A stretch of 64,000 bases of DNA from Pseudoclavibacter sp. RFBB5 (GTDB lineage Bacteria > Actinomycetota > Actinomycetes > Actinomycetales > Microbacteriaceae). Each line of letters starts with the position of its first letter. Position 1 is the first letter of the stretch. Under the pieces are notes generated by a model. The model did no database searches. It saw only the letters and a program-made list of their open reading frames with translations, and had not been told where the DNA came from. The stretch lies in the NCBI RefSeq assembly GCF_002931555.1, contig NZ_PSTZ01000003.1:186001-250000 (forward strand), in the 5' to 3' direction. The position numbers were made by a program, and so were the translations under genes. Positions 16,324-23,752 of this stretch are shown one piece after another.

Positions 16324-17882
16324 AGCGATCACACCAGAAGACGGCGAAGCGACCCGCGCAGGCGCGCCAGAGAACCCAAGCGCGCCCGGGCGCGCGAGGC
16401 TGGAGCGGCGCCGGCAGCGGCGCATCCACCTACGTCCAGGCCCCGGATGAATGGCGCGGCACGACCGTCCAGGTCTGCGGGCTCTGGCCGTTCGCGGTCG
16501 GGACGGGCACCCCGATGATCGGGGTGCCCCTCGGCCGCCACACGCAGACCGGGGCCACCCTCTGCTGCGACCCCATCTCGTGGTTCCAACGAGCCAAGCT
16601 CATCAGCAACCCGTCCGCGTTCATCCTCGGCAAACCAGGCCTCGGCAAGTCGTCGTTGGTGCGGCGCATGGCAACGGGTCTCGCCGGCTACGGCGTGATG
16701 CCGCTCGTGCTCGGCGACCTGAAGCCCGACCACGTCGACATGATCACGGCCCTCGGGGGCCAGGTCATCTCGCTCGGACGCGGACGTGGCTACCTCAACG
16801 TGCTCGACCCCGGCGAGGCGACGGCGGCCGCGAAGCGGCTCAGGGCCCACGGCTTCGAGGCCGAGGCCAGCCAGGTGCTCGCCGACGCCCACGGTCGCCG
16901 GCACACGATGGTCGCCGCTCTCCTCACGATCATGCGGCTCCAGCCGCCGAGCGACCGCGAGGAGACGATCATCGACCGGGCCCTCAAATGGCTCGACGAG
17001 CACCACGACGGGGTGCCCGTGCTCGGCGACCTCCTCGAAGTCGTCCAGGCAGGGCCACCGGAGGTGCGCGCGGTCGCGCTCGACCGAGGAGACGACAGCC
17101 GGTACAAGGCGATCACGGAAGACCTCGAGGCGTCGCTCATCGGACTCGTCGGTGGCGGCAGGCTCGGCGAGACCTTCTCGCGGCAGACCACCAACCCGAT
17201 GCGACGCGATGCGCCCGTCGTGTACGACGTCTCCTCGATCGACGACTCCGACGTCGACCTGCAGGCGGCGGCGCTCCTCGCCTGCTGGTCAGCGGGGTTC
17301 GGCACCGTCAACGTCGCCAACGTGCTCGCGGATGCGGGGCTCGAACCCCGCAGGCACTACTTCGTCATCCTCGATGAGCTCTGGCGAGCGCTCCGTGCAG
17401 GGAAGGGCATGGTCGACCGCGTCGACGCGCTCACCCGCCTCAACCGGCAGCGAGGGGTCGGGATGGCCATGATCTCGCACACCATGAGCGACCTCCTCGC
17501 CCTGCCCACCGAATCAGAGCGGATGAAGGCGAAGGGGTTCGTGGAACGCGCCGGCATGGTCATCTGCGGCGGCCTGCCCGGGGCCGAGATGCCGCGCCTC
17601 ACCTCCGCGGTACGGCTGTCGCAGGCCGAGCAGGAGCTGCTCATCGGGTGGCAGGACCCACCCGCCTGGGACCCGACCAGCGGCCGGGAGGCCGAACCGC
17701 CGGGACGAGGCAAGTTCCTCGTCAAGGTCGGCGGCCGGCCAGGCATCCCGGTCGACGTGCAGCTCACCGCCGCGGAGGCGAGCATCAACGACACGAACAA
17801 GCTCTGGCACGAGGCGAGCAGGGCGACCGGCGACGCTCCGGGGATCGACCGCGGGCACGAGCCGGATCGAGCGAGATCGTGA
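16320..17882 (+). CDS. VirB4-like conjugation/secretion ATPase
   Basis: A 520-residue ATPase. After a basic N-terminus, the Walker A motif GKPGLGKSS is at about residues 104-112, Walker B is in HYFVILDELWRAL, and a later RQRGVGMAMISHTMSD matches the VirB4/TraC C-terminal ATPase. It is about 250-300 residues shorter than a full VirB4, consistent with its N-terminal half residing in the preceding SCO6880-like gene. It probably energises assembly or substrate transfer through the channel. Its stop overlaps the GTG start of the coupling protein (GTGA). Confidence 0.8.
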   Translation: MKRSHQKTAKRPAQARQRTQARPGARGWSGAGSGASTYVQAPDEWRGTTVQVCGLWPFAVGTGTPMIGVPLGRHTQTGATLCCDPISWFQRAKLISNPSAFILGKPGLGKSSLVRRMATGLAGYGVMPLVLGDLKPDHVDMITALGGQVISLGRGRGYLNVLDPGEATAAAKRLRAHGFEAEASQVLADAHGRRHTMVAALLTIMRLQPPSDREETIIDRALKWLDEHHDGVPVLGDLLEVVQAGPPEVRAVALDRGDDSRYKAITEDLEASLIGLVGGGRLGETFSRQTTNPMRRDAPVVYDVSSIDDSDVDLQAAALLACWSAGFGTVNVANVLADAGLEPRRHYFVILDELWRALRAGKGMVDRVDALTRLNRQRGVGMAMISHTMSDLLALPTESERMKAKGFVERAGMVICGGLPGAEMPRLTSAVRLSQAEQELLIGWQDPPAWDPTSGREAEPPGRGKFLVKVGGRPGIPVDVQLTAAEASINDTNKLWHEASRATGDAPGIDRGHEPDRARS

Positions 17883-19639
17883 GCGCGCCGCGGAAGCGCG
17901 GGCCGGGCGGACTGGCGACCGAGGCCGTCGTGCTGTGGGTCGCGCTCGGCACGGTCGTCGTCGCCGTCGGCGGCACCAACGTCTGCGTGCGCGCCGCCAA
18001 CGCGGTCGATGGCACGGGGTCCGCTCTGCCGGACAACCTCTTCGCCCTGTTCTTCGAGGTGCTGCGAGGCCGCATCCACTGGACGGAGACCGCGACCGCG
18101 CTCGCCGTCGTGATGAGCCTCGGACTCCTGCTCGCGGGCACCGCGGCGACGCTCCTCAGCCGGCGCCGGCGATCCGGCGCTCGCCGACTCGACCGCGCCG
18201 CGGCCCTGCTCGGCCGGGGGAAGGAGATCGCTGCCATCAGCGCTCGCGGAGCCACGGCCAGCAGCCGGCGCCTCGGTGTCGACGGCCCGATCGGCGTCCG
18301 CCTCGGCACGAGCATCCCGGGGCCGGCTCCGGTGTACGCGGGGTGGGAGGACATGCAGATCAACATCAGTGGCCCGCGCACCGGGAAATCGACCGCCTTC
18401 GCCATCCCAGCCATCGTCGAGGCACCAGGTGCGGTCATCGTCACCTCCAACAAACGCGACGTCGTCGACGCGACCCGCGGAGTGCGCGCTGCCACGGGCC
18501 GAGTGTGGGTCTTCGACCCGCAGTCCGTTGCGGGTGAGGTCGCCCGATGGTGGTGGGACCCGCTGAGCTACGTCACCGACGAGGTGCAGGCAGGCAAGCT
18601 CGCCGACCACTTCGCCAGCGGGTCGAGGGAGCCCGGCTCCAGGGCCGACGCCTTCTTCGACCCCGCCGCGAAGGACCTCCTCGCGGCGCTCCTGCTCGCT
18701 GGCGCGCTCGCGGGCAAGCCCATCACCGAGGTGTACCGGTGGGTGACGCGACCCGGCGACGACGAAGCCATCGGCATCCTGCAGGACAACGGCTTTCGGC
18801 TCATCGCCGACCAGCTCGAAGGGGTCATCAGCGCCCCCGAGCGGCAGCGCGGCGGCATCTACGGCACGGCCCAGCAGATGGCCTCGTGCCTGACCGGCAG
18901 GGCCCTCGCCTCCTGGATCACGCCGGGGACCGGTTCTGACGGCCGACCGCGGTTCGACCCTCATCAGTTCGTGCGTGGCACCGACACCCTCTACTCGCTC
19001 TCCCGCGAGGGGCAGGGGAGCACGGGCCCGCTCGTCACGGCCCTCACCGTCGCCGTGGCGGAGGCAGCGGAAGAACTCGCCGCGGTTTCACCGGCCGGTC
19101 GACTCACCCGGCCGCTGCTCGGCGTGCTCGACGAAGCCGCGAACGTCTGCCGGTGGCGCACCCTCCCCGACCTGTACAGCCACTACGGCTCGCGCGGCAT
19201 CGTGCTCATCACCATCCTCCAGTCCTGGTCGCAGGGCGTCGAAGTCTGGGGCGAGGCAGGCATGCGAAAGCTCTGGTCCGCCGCGAACGTCAAGGTCTAC
19301 GGCGGGGGCGTCAGCGAGGCGGCCTTCCTCGAGGAGCTGTCCAAACTCGTCGGAGACCACGACAGAGAACTCTCCTCGCTGAGCTACGGCCGAGGCCACC
19401 GCACCGTCTCGAGGCAGCTCCACCGCGAACGCATCCTCGACGTCTCCGAGCTCGCCGCGCTCCCGCGCGGGCGTGCACTCGTCCTCGCATCCGGCGCGCG
19501 CCCGACCCTCATCAAGACCAGATCGTGGATGCAGGGCCCGCACGCGACCCGTATCCGCGCCTCGATCGCGCAACACGGCCCCGGTGAGGATCCCGCCCCA
19601 GCTCTGGACGCACCAGTGCGCGCGGGGGAGCGGCGATGA
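17879..19639 (+). CDS. VirD4/TraG-type coupling ATPase
   Basis: A 586-residue protein with two N-terminal membrane helices (about 14-36 and 72-95) and a large cytoplasmic ATPase domain. Walker A is SGPRTGKST at residues 164-172, Walker B-like residues are in LLGVLDEAANV, and the conserved C-terminal part includes ILQSWSQGVEVWG. Such proteins select the substrate and deliver it to the secretion channel. GTG 17879 is chosen because it gives the proper membrane topology and a 4-nt overlap with the VirB4-like gene. The long upstream frame is a shadow. Confidence 0.85.
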   Translation: MSAPRKRGPGGLATEAVVLWVALGTVVVAVGGTNVCVRAANAVDGTGSALPDNLFALFFEVLRGRIHWTETATALAVVMSLGLLLAGTAATLLSRRRRSGARRLDRAAALLGRGKEIAAISARGATASSRRLGVDGPIGVRLGTSIPGPAPVYAGWEDMQINISGPRTGKSTAFAIPAIVEAPGAVIVTSNKRDVVDATRGVRAATGRVWVFDPQSVAGEVARWWWDPLSYVTDEVQAGKLADHFASGSREPGSRADAFFDPAAKDLLAALLLAGALAGKPITEVYRWVTRPGDDEAIGILQDNGFRLIADQLEGVISAPERQRGGIYGTAQQMASCLTGRALASWITPGTGSDGRPRFDPHQFVRGTDTLYSLSREGQGSTGPLVTALTVAVAEAAEELAAVSPAGRLTRPLLGVLDEAANVCRWRTLPDLYSHYGSRGIVLITILQSWSQGVEVWGEAGMRKLWSAANVKVYGGGVSEAAFLEELSKLVGDHDRELSSLSYGRGHRTVSRQLHRERILDVSELAALPRGRALVLASGARPTLIKTRSWMQGPHATRIRASIAQHGPGEDPAPALDAPVRAGERR

Positions 19640-20025
19640 GCGACGATGAGACGCACCCAGGCGGTGGGAGCGCGTCCGCCAGCCAGTTCGCGTGCCTCGA
19701 CGACTTCGTGCGCCAGTTCGTGAGCCGAGCGTGCGCCCGCGGAGTGGACGGGCGCACGCGAGTCTGGTCGGCCCGCTGGTGGGACTCACCCGAGGCGGTG
19801 CTCCGTCTCGGGGGGCTCTGGGAGGCGTGGGAAGAGCTGAAGGACTCGCCAGGCGGCGCCTGCCTCTGGTTCCGGGACCATGCCGACTACCACCTCGGCG
19901 TGCTCTTCAGCCCCGATGGCCCCTTCGAGTCGAGCCCCGACGTGCGCGACAGCACCAGCCGTCGCGGTGACGACCTGCCCTGCGCACCACCCCCGCCAGG
20001 CCACGAGGTGACGCAGTGCGGCTGA
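19636..20025 (+). CDS. DUF4913-like protein at the end of the secretion operon
   Basis: A 129-residue soluble, acidic protein. Trp-rich segments (ARWWDSPEAVLRLGGLWEAWEEL and CLWFRDHADYHLGVLF) match the DUF4913 family, small proteins usually encoded next to VirD4-like genes in actinobacterial mobile elements. No enzyme motif is visible. The ATG overlaps the coupling-protein stop (ATGA), so it is part of the same operon. It could be an adaptor between substrate and coupling protein. Function unknown. Confidence 0.65.
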   Translation: MSDDETHPGGGSASASQFACLDDFVRQFVSRACARGVDGRTRVWSARWWDSPEAVLRLGGLWEAWEELKDSPGGACLWFRDHADYHLGVLFSPDGPFESSPDVRDSTSRRGDDLPCAPPPPGHEVTQCG

Positions 20026-20038
20026 CGTCGGACGCAGC

Positions 20039-20070
20039 AGAGCCGCCCGCGAGAGATCGCGGACGGCTCT
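20039..20070. terminator. Strong hairpin between the secretion operon and aspS
   Basis: AGAGCCG (20039-20045) pairs with CGGCTCT (20064-20070), and the stem continues inside (CCCGCGA with TCGCGG) with a single mismatch. It lies between convergent genes and can end both transcripts. Confidence 0.75.
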
Positions 20071-20106
20071 GAGGTCGCTGCCTGGTTGCGCGCAGCGCGA
20101 TGAGAC

Positions 20107-21417
20107 CTACGGCTGCAGGCGGTTCGGGCCGCGGAACAGGTACGTGACCTCGCGCAGCGTCGTCTGGTGCAGCATCAGCATCAGAATGCGCGCGAAGCCC
20201 ATGCCGAACCCGCCGTGGGGCGGTGCTCCGTAGCGGAAGAAGTCGAGGTAGAAGCCGAGCTCGTCGACCTCCATGCCCTTCTGCTTCGCCTGCTCCTCGA
20301 GCACGTCCACACGGTGCTCGCGCTGGGCGCCCGTCGAGATCTCGACGCCGTTCCAGATGAGGTCGTAGCTCTTCGTGAGCGACTCGTCGCCCTCGTGGCG
20401 CATGTGGTAGAACGGGCGGATCGATGCCGGGTAGTCCGTGAGGAACACGAACTCGTGGCCGAACGTCTCCTGCACGTGCGCCGCGATCTGACGCTCACCC
20501 TCGGGGTCGAGGTCGAGGTCGTTGCGCTCCAGCTTGTGGCCACGCGCCTCGACGATCTCGCGAGCTTCGAGCAGCGGGATGCGCGGGAACGGCAGCGACG
20601 GAACGACGATGTCGACGTCGAAGAGCGCCTTGATCTCCTCGCCGTGCGCATCCTTGACCGCCTGCAGGCCAGCAACCATGAGCTGCTCCTGCATCTGCAT
20701 GACGTCCTCGTGCGACTCGATCCAGCTCACCTCGGCGTCGATGCCGGTGAACTCGGTCGCGTGGCGCGACGTGAAGGAGGGGTCGGCTCGGAACACGGGC
20801 CCGATCTCGAAGATCTTCCCGAGGCCCGAGCTCATCGCCATCTGCTTGAAGAACTGAGGGCTCTGCGCGAGGTACGCGCTCGTCTCGAAGTAGTCGACCT
20901 TGAAGAGCTCCGCCTTCGACTCGGACGCCGACGCCATGAGTTTCGGCGTGAAGAGCTCGACGTAGCCGTTCTCCACCCAGTACGTGCGGAACGCGTGCGC
21001 GAACGTCGTCTGGATGCGGAAGATGAGGGCGTTGCGCGGGATGCGCAGGTCGAGGAAGCGCCAGTCGAGGCGCTTGTCGATCGACGTGTCCTCGGCGATG
21101 GGTGTCTCGGGGAGCGCGGCGGTCTCGACGACGATCTCGTCGACCTTGACCTCGAGCCCGCCGAGCTTCACGCGCTCGTCGGCCTTCTTCTGGCCGCGCA
21201 CGGAGATGAAGCTGCCCTGCGCGAGCGCGGAGATCGTGTCGGAGATCGCCTCACGGCCCTCGGCACGCGGGTTCACGAGCTGCACGGCGCCGCTCTCGTC
21301 ACGGAGGACGACGAACTGCACCTTCTTCTGGTCTCGAACCGTATCGACCCACCCCTGCACAAGCACGGGGCCGTCTTCGAGCGTGGAAAGGGAGGAGATG
21401 AGGGCGCGATCAGTCAC
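20107..21417 (-). CDS. aspS: Aspartate--tRNA(Asn/Asp) ligase, archaeal-type short form
   Basis: A 436-residue class II synthetase: N-terminal OB fold (VLVQGWVDTVRDQKKVQFVVLRD) and a catalytic domain with motif 2 FEIGPVFRADPSFTSRH and motif 3 GFGMGFARILML. It lacks the GAD insertion of ordinary bacterial AspRS (about 590 residues) and so belongs to the archaeal/eukaryotic type, often non-discriminating in bacteria. The usual motif 2 Arg-x-Glu reads Arg-Ala-Asp here. If it charges tRNA-Asn with Asp, GatCAB would be needed. GTG 21417 has a -10 box 6 nt upstream. Confidence 0.9.
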   Translation of the reverse strand: MTDRALISSLSTLEDGPVLVQGWVDTVRDQKKVQFVVLRDESGAVQLVNPRAEGREAISDTISALAQGSFISVRGQKKADERVKLGGLEVKVDEIVVETAALPETPIAEDTSIDKRLDWRFLDLRIPRNALIFRIQTTFAHAFRTYWVENGYVELFTPKLMASASESKAELFKVDYFETSAYLAQSPQFFKQMAMSSGLGKIFEIGPVFRADPSFTSRHATEFTGIDAEVSWIESHEDVMQMQEQLMVAGLQAVKDAHGEEIKALFDVDIVVPSLPFPRIPLLEAREIVEARGHKLERNDLDLDPEGERQIAAHVQETFGHEFVFLTDYPASIRPFYHMRHEGDESLTKSYDLIWNGVEISTGAQREHRVDVLEEQAKQKGMEVDELGFYLDFFRYGAPPHGGFGMGFARILMLMLHQTTLREVTYLFRGPNRLQP

Positions 21418-21423
21418 CGGTCA

Positions 21424-21429
21424 AGGGTA
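21424..21429 (-). promoter_or_regulatory. -10 box TACCCT of aspS, leaderless start
   Basis: Reading leftward, TACCCT ends 6 nt before GTG 21417, which places the predicted transcript start on the start codon. Confidence 0.4.
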
Positions 21430-21521
21430 CCCGAGGCGCACGTGCGTGCGAGCGGGAAGAGAACAAGGCACGGCTTGGGTCGCGGATGCGCATCCTGTGC
21501 CTGAGTGTCGGTGGCGGTTCG

Positions 21522-21527
21522 TAGACT
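21522..21527 (+). promoter_or_regulatory. -10 box TAGACT of the cytochrome c maturation operon
   Basis: TAGACT ends 7 nt before ATG 21535, so the operon mRNA is probably leaderless. Confidence 0.5.
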
Positions 21528-21534
21528 GGATTGC

Positions 21535-22182
21535 ATGGCGGCACAGCGAATCCACCTCGTCCGCCACGGCGAGGTCGAAAACCCCAACGGGCTCCTCTAC
21601 GGGCGGCTCCCAGGCTTCGGGCTCTCGGAGCTCGGCGCCCGCATGGCGCGCGTGACCGCAGAAGACCTGCACGCCCGTGCCGTACCGGCGACCCGACTCG
21701 TCGTCTCTCCGCTGCAGAGGACCCGCGAGTCTGCGGCGCCCATCGCCGAGCTGTTCGGGCTCGAACCGGTCATCGACGAGCGGGTCATCGAACCCACGAA
21801 CGCGTTCGAGGGCAGGCGCATGACGGGCAAGTACGGCGCGCTGCGTCGCCCAGGATCGTGGCCGAAGCTCGTCAACCCGCTGCGTCCCAGCTGGGGGGAG
21901 GCGTACAAGTCCATCGTCGCCCGCATGCGCGAGGCGGTGCTCGACGGCGCAGAGCTCGCTGACGGCGGCGATGTTATCGTGGTCTCTCACCAGCTGCCGA
22001 TCTGGATGGTGCACCGAGCGCTCTCGAAAGAGCCGCTCCCGCACAACCCGAAGCACCGGCGGTGCTCGCTCTCGAGCATCACGACGCTGGAGTACCACCC
22101 CGCAACCGGCTTCGTGGAAGCCGACTACCGCGAACCGGCGGCGCAGGAACTCAGCGCCGCCACCGATGAGGGAGCCGTGTGA
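21535..22182 (+). CDS. Histidine phosphatase superfamily protein (phosphoglycerate mutase-like)
   Basis: A 215-residue cytoplasmic protein with the RHG signature IHLVRHGEVENPNG, where the His accepts phosphate, and a second catalytic His in VIVVSHQLPI. It is the same type of gene (Rv0525-like) that precedes the ccs/res genes in mycobacteria. The role in this operon is not known and may be unrelated to glycolysis. ATG 21535 is chosen because of the family start MAAQRIHLVRHGE and the -10 box immediately upstream. Its stop overlaps the GTG of the TlpA gene. Confidence 0.85.
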   Translation: MAAQRIHLVRHGEVENPNGLLYGRLPGFGLSELGARMARVTAEDLHARAVPATRLVVSPLQRTRESAAPIAELFGLEPVIDERVIEPTNAFEGRRMTGKYGALRRPGSWPKLVNPLRPSWGEAYKSIVARMREAVLDGAELADGGDVIVVSHQLPIWMVHRALSKEPLPHNPKHRRCSLSSITTLEYHPATGFVEADYREPAAQELSAATDEGAV

Positions 22183-22814
22183 CCATCCGCTCAGAGAGCG
22201 TGAAGATGTCGCGCTCTGCCCGACCCCTCCGCGTCGCGTTCGCCTCGTTGGGTGTTGCGACGATGCTCCTGCTGGCCGCGTGCGCCCCGAGCGAAGACCT
22301 CGCCGATCAGGCACGCGACGCTGGAGCAGGCACCGTGGCGAGCGACGGCAGCTACGAGATCTTCCCAGCGGAAGAGCGCCAGGCGCCGATCGAATTCGGT
22401 GGCATCACCGAGTTCGGCGACGAGCTGTCGAGCGAGGACCTCGCAGGGTCGGTCACCGTTGTGAACTTCTGGTACGCGGCGTGCCCACCGTGCCGCCTCG
22501 AAGCGCCCGATCTGCAGGCGCTGTGGGAAGAGCACGAAGGCGACGGCGTCGAGTTCGTCGGCGTGAACATCTACGACCAGGCCGCGACGGCCAAGGCGTT
22601 CGCCGAGACGCAGGGCATCACCTACCCGTCGATCCTCGACGTCGACGACGCGAGCGTCCGCCTCGCCTTCGCGGACAACGTGCCACCTCAGGCCATTCCG
22701 TCGACGCTCGTGCTCGACGCCGAGGGCCGCGTGGCGTCGGTCATCCGAGGCCCCATCGACCCGTCGATCCTCGGCTCGATGATCACCGACACCCTCGCCG
22801 AGAGCAGCAAGTGA
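22179..22814 (+). CDS. TlpA/ResA-family thioredoxin lipoprotein
   Basis: A 211-residue exported thioredoxin-like protein. The signal region ends in lipobox LLAAC (Cys about residue 35), so it is anchored outside the membrane. The active site is WYAACPPCRLEAP (CPPC) and the cis-Pro loop is QAIPSTLVLD. ResA/TlpA proteins keep apocytochrome c thiols reduced for heme attachment. It receives electrons from CcdA, encoded next. GTG 22179 overlaps the phosphatase stop, and the CcdA gene starts by GTGA overlap at its end. Confidence 0.9.
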   Translation: MTIRSESVKMSRSARPLRVAFASLGVATMLLLAACAPSEDLADQARDAGAGTVASDGSYEIFPAEERQAPIEFGGITEFGDELSSEDLAGSVTVVNFWYAACPPCRLEAPDLQALWEEHEGDGVEFVGVNIYDQAATAKAFAETQGITYPSILDVDDASVRLAFADNVPPQAIPSTLVLDAEGRVASVIRGPIDPSILGSMITDTLAESSK

Positions 22815-23752
22815 CCACTGCCCTCTTCGCTGCATCCGCACTGACCGCCATCGCACCCGGCAACGCGGTCGGCGAGACGATCGTGAGCGGGCAGCTGCTC
22901 CTCGCGATCCCCCTCGCCCTCCTCGCGGGCCTCATCTCCTTCGCGTCTCCGTGCGTGCTCCCGGTCGTCCCCGGGTACCTCGGGCTCGTCGGGGCTGTCG
23001 CTCAGGATGCGCCAGCCAAGACCACCTCGCGCACCCCGATCGGAGCAGTGGCCGCAGGGGGCACCGGAGGAGGCGCGGCTTCTGCTGCAGCAGCGGTGGG
23101 CGGTGGCTCGAGCACAGGCTCCTCCGCAGCGTCGACCGCGCCCGCGAAGCCCTCCCTCGTCACCCGCCTCACCACCGGTCGAGGCCGGGTCGCGTTCGGC
23201 GCGACCCTGTTCGTGCTCGGGTTCTCCGTCATCTACGTGCTCTCCGGCGCAGCGTTCGGGCAGATCGGCATCTGGCTGATCCAGTACCAGGGCGCAGTCA
23301 TGCGGGTGCTCGGCGCGATCGTCATCCTCATGGGTGTCGTCTTCATCGGCCAGGTGTCGTTCATGCAGCGCACCGCGCGCCTGAAGTTCGCCCCATCCGG
23401 GTTGCTGGGTGCACCGCTGCTCGGCGTGGTCTTCGGCATCGGGTGGACCCCGTGCCTCGGCCCGACGCTCGCCGCGATCATGGCCCTCGGGGCGCAGACG
23501 GCCTCCCCGTCCAGGGGCGCCCTGCTCGCGTTCTTCTACTGCGTCGGGCTCGGCCTGCCGTTCATCCTCATCGCACTCGGGCTCGGCCGCGTGACCACGG
23601 GAGTCAACTGGCTCCGCAAGCACATCCGAACCATCAACCTGATTGGCGGAGGCCTCCTCATCGTCCTTGGATTCCTGATGCTCATCGGCGTCTGGCAGCA
23701 GATCATGTTCGCGTTCGCCGCGACGCTCCCCGGTTATGTCGCGCCCCTCTGA
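22811..23752 (+). CDS. ccdA: Cytochrome c biogenesis protein CcdA
   Basis: A 313-residue DsbD/CcdA-family membrane protein with six main helices that pass electrons from cytoplasmic thioredoxin to ResA. The redox Cys pair is in SFASPCVLPVVPGYL and GIGWTPCLGPTLA, each Cys followed by a conserved Pro-containing turn. Odd feature: a ~70-residue Gly/Ala/Ser/Thr-rich loop (about residues 63-125) between helix 1 and the next helix, much longer than usual. GTG 22811 overlaps the previous stop. The very long upstream frame is a shadow. Its 3' end overlaps resB by 17 nt. Confidence 0.9.
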   Translation: MTTALFAASALTAIAPGNAVGETIVSGQLLLAIPLALLAGLISFASPCVLPVVPGYLGLVGAVAQDAPAKTTSRTPIGAVAAGGTGGGAASAAAAVGGGSSTGSSAASTAPAKPSLVTRLTTGRGRVAFGATLFVLGFSVIYVLSGAAFGQIGIWLIQYQGAVMRVLGAIVILMGVVFIGQVSFMQRTARLKFAPSGLLGAPLLGVVFGIGWTPCLGPTLAAIMALGAQTASPSRGALLAFFYCVGLGLPFILIALGLGRVTTGVNWLRKHIRTINLIGGGLLIVLGFLMLIGVWQQIMFAFAATLPGYVAPL

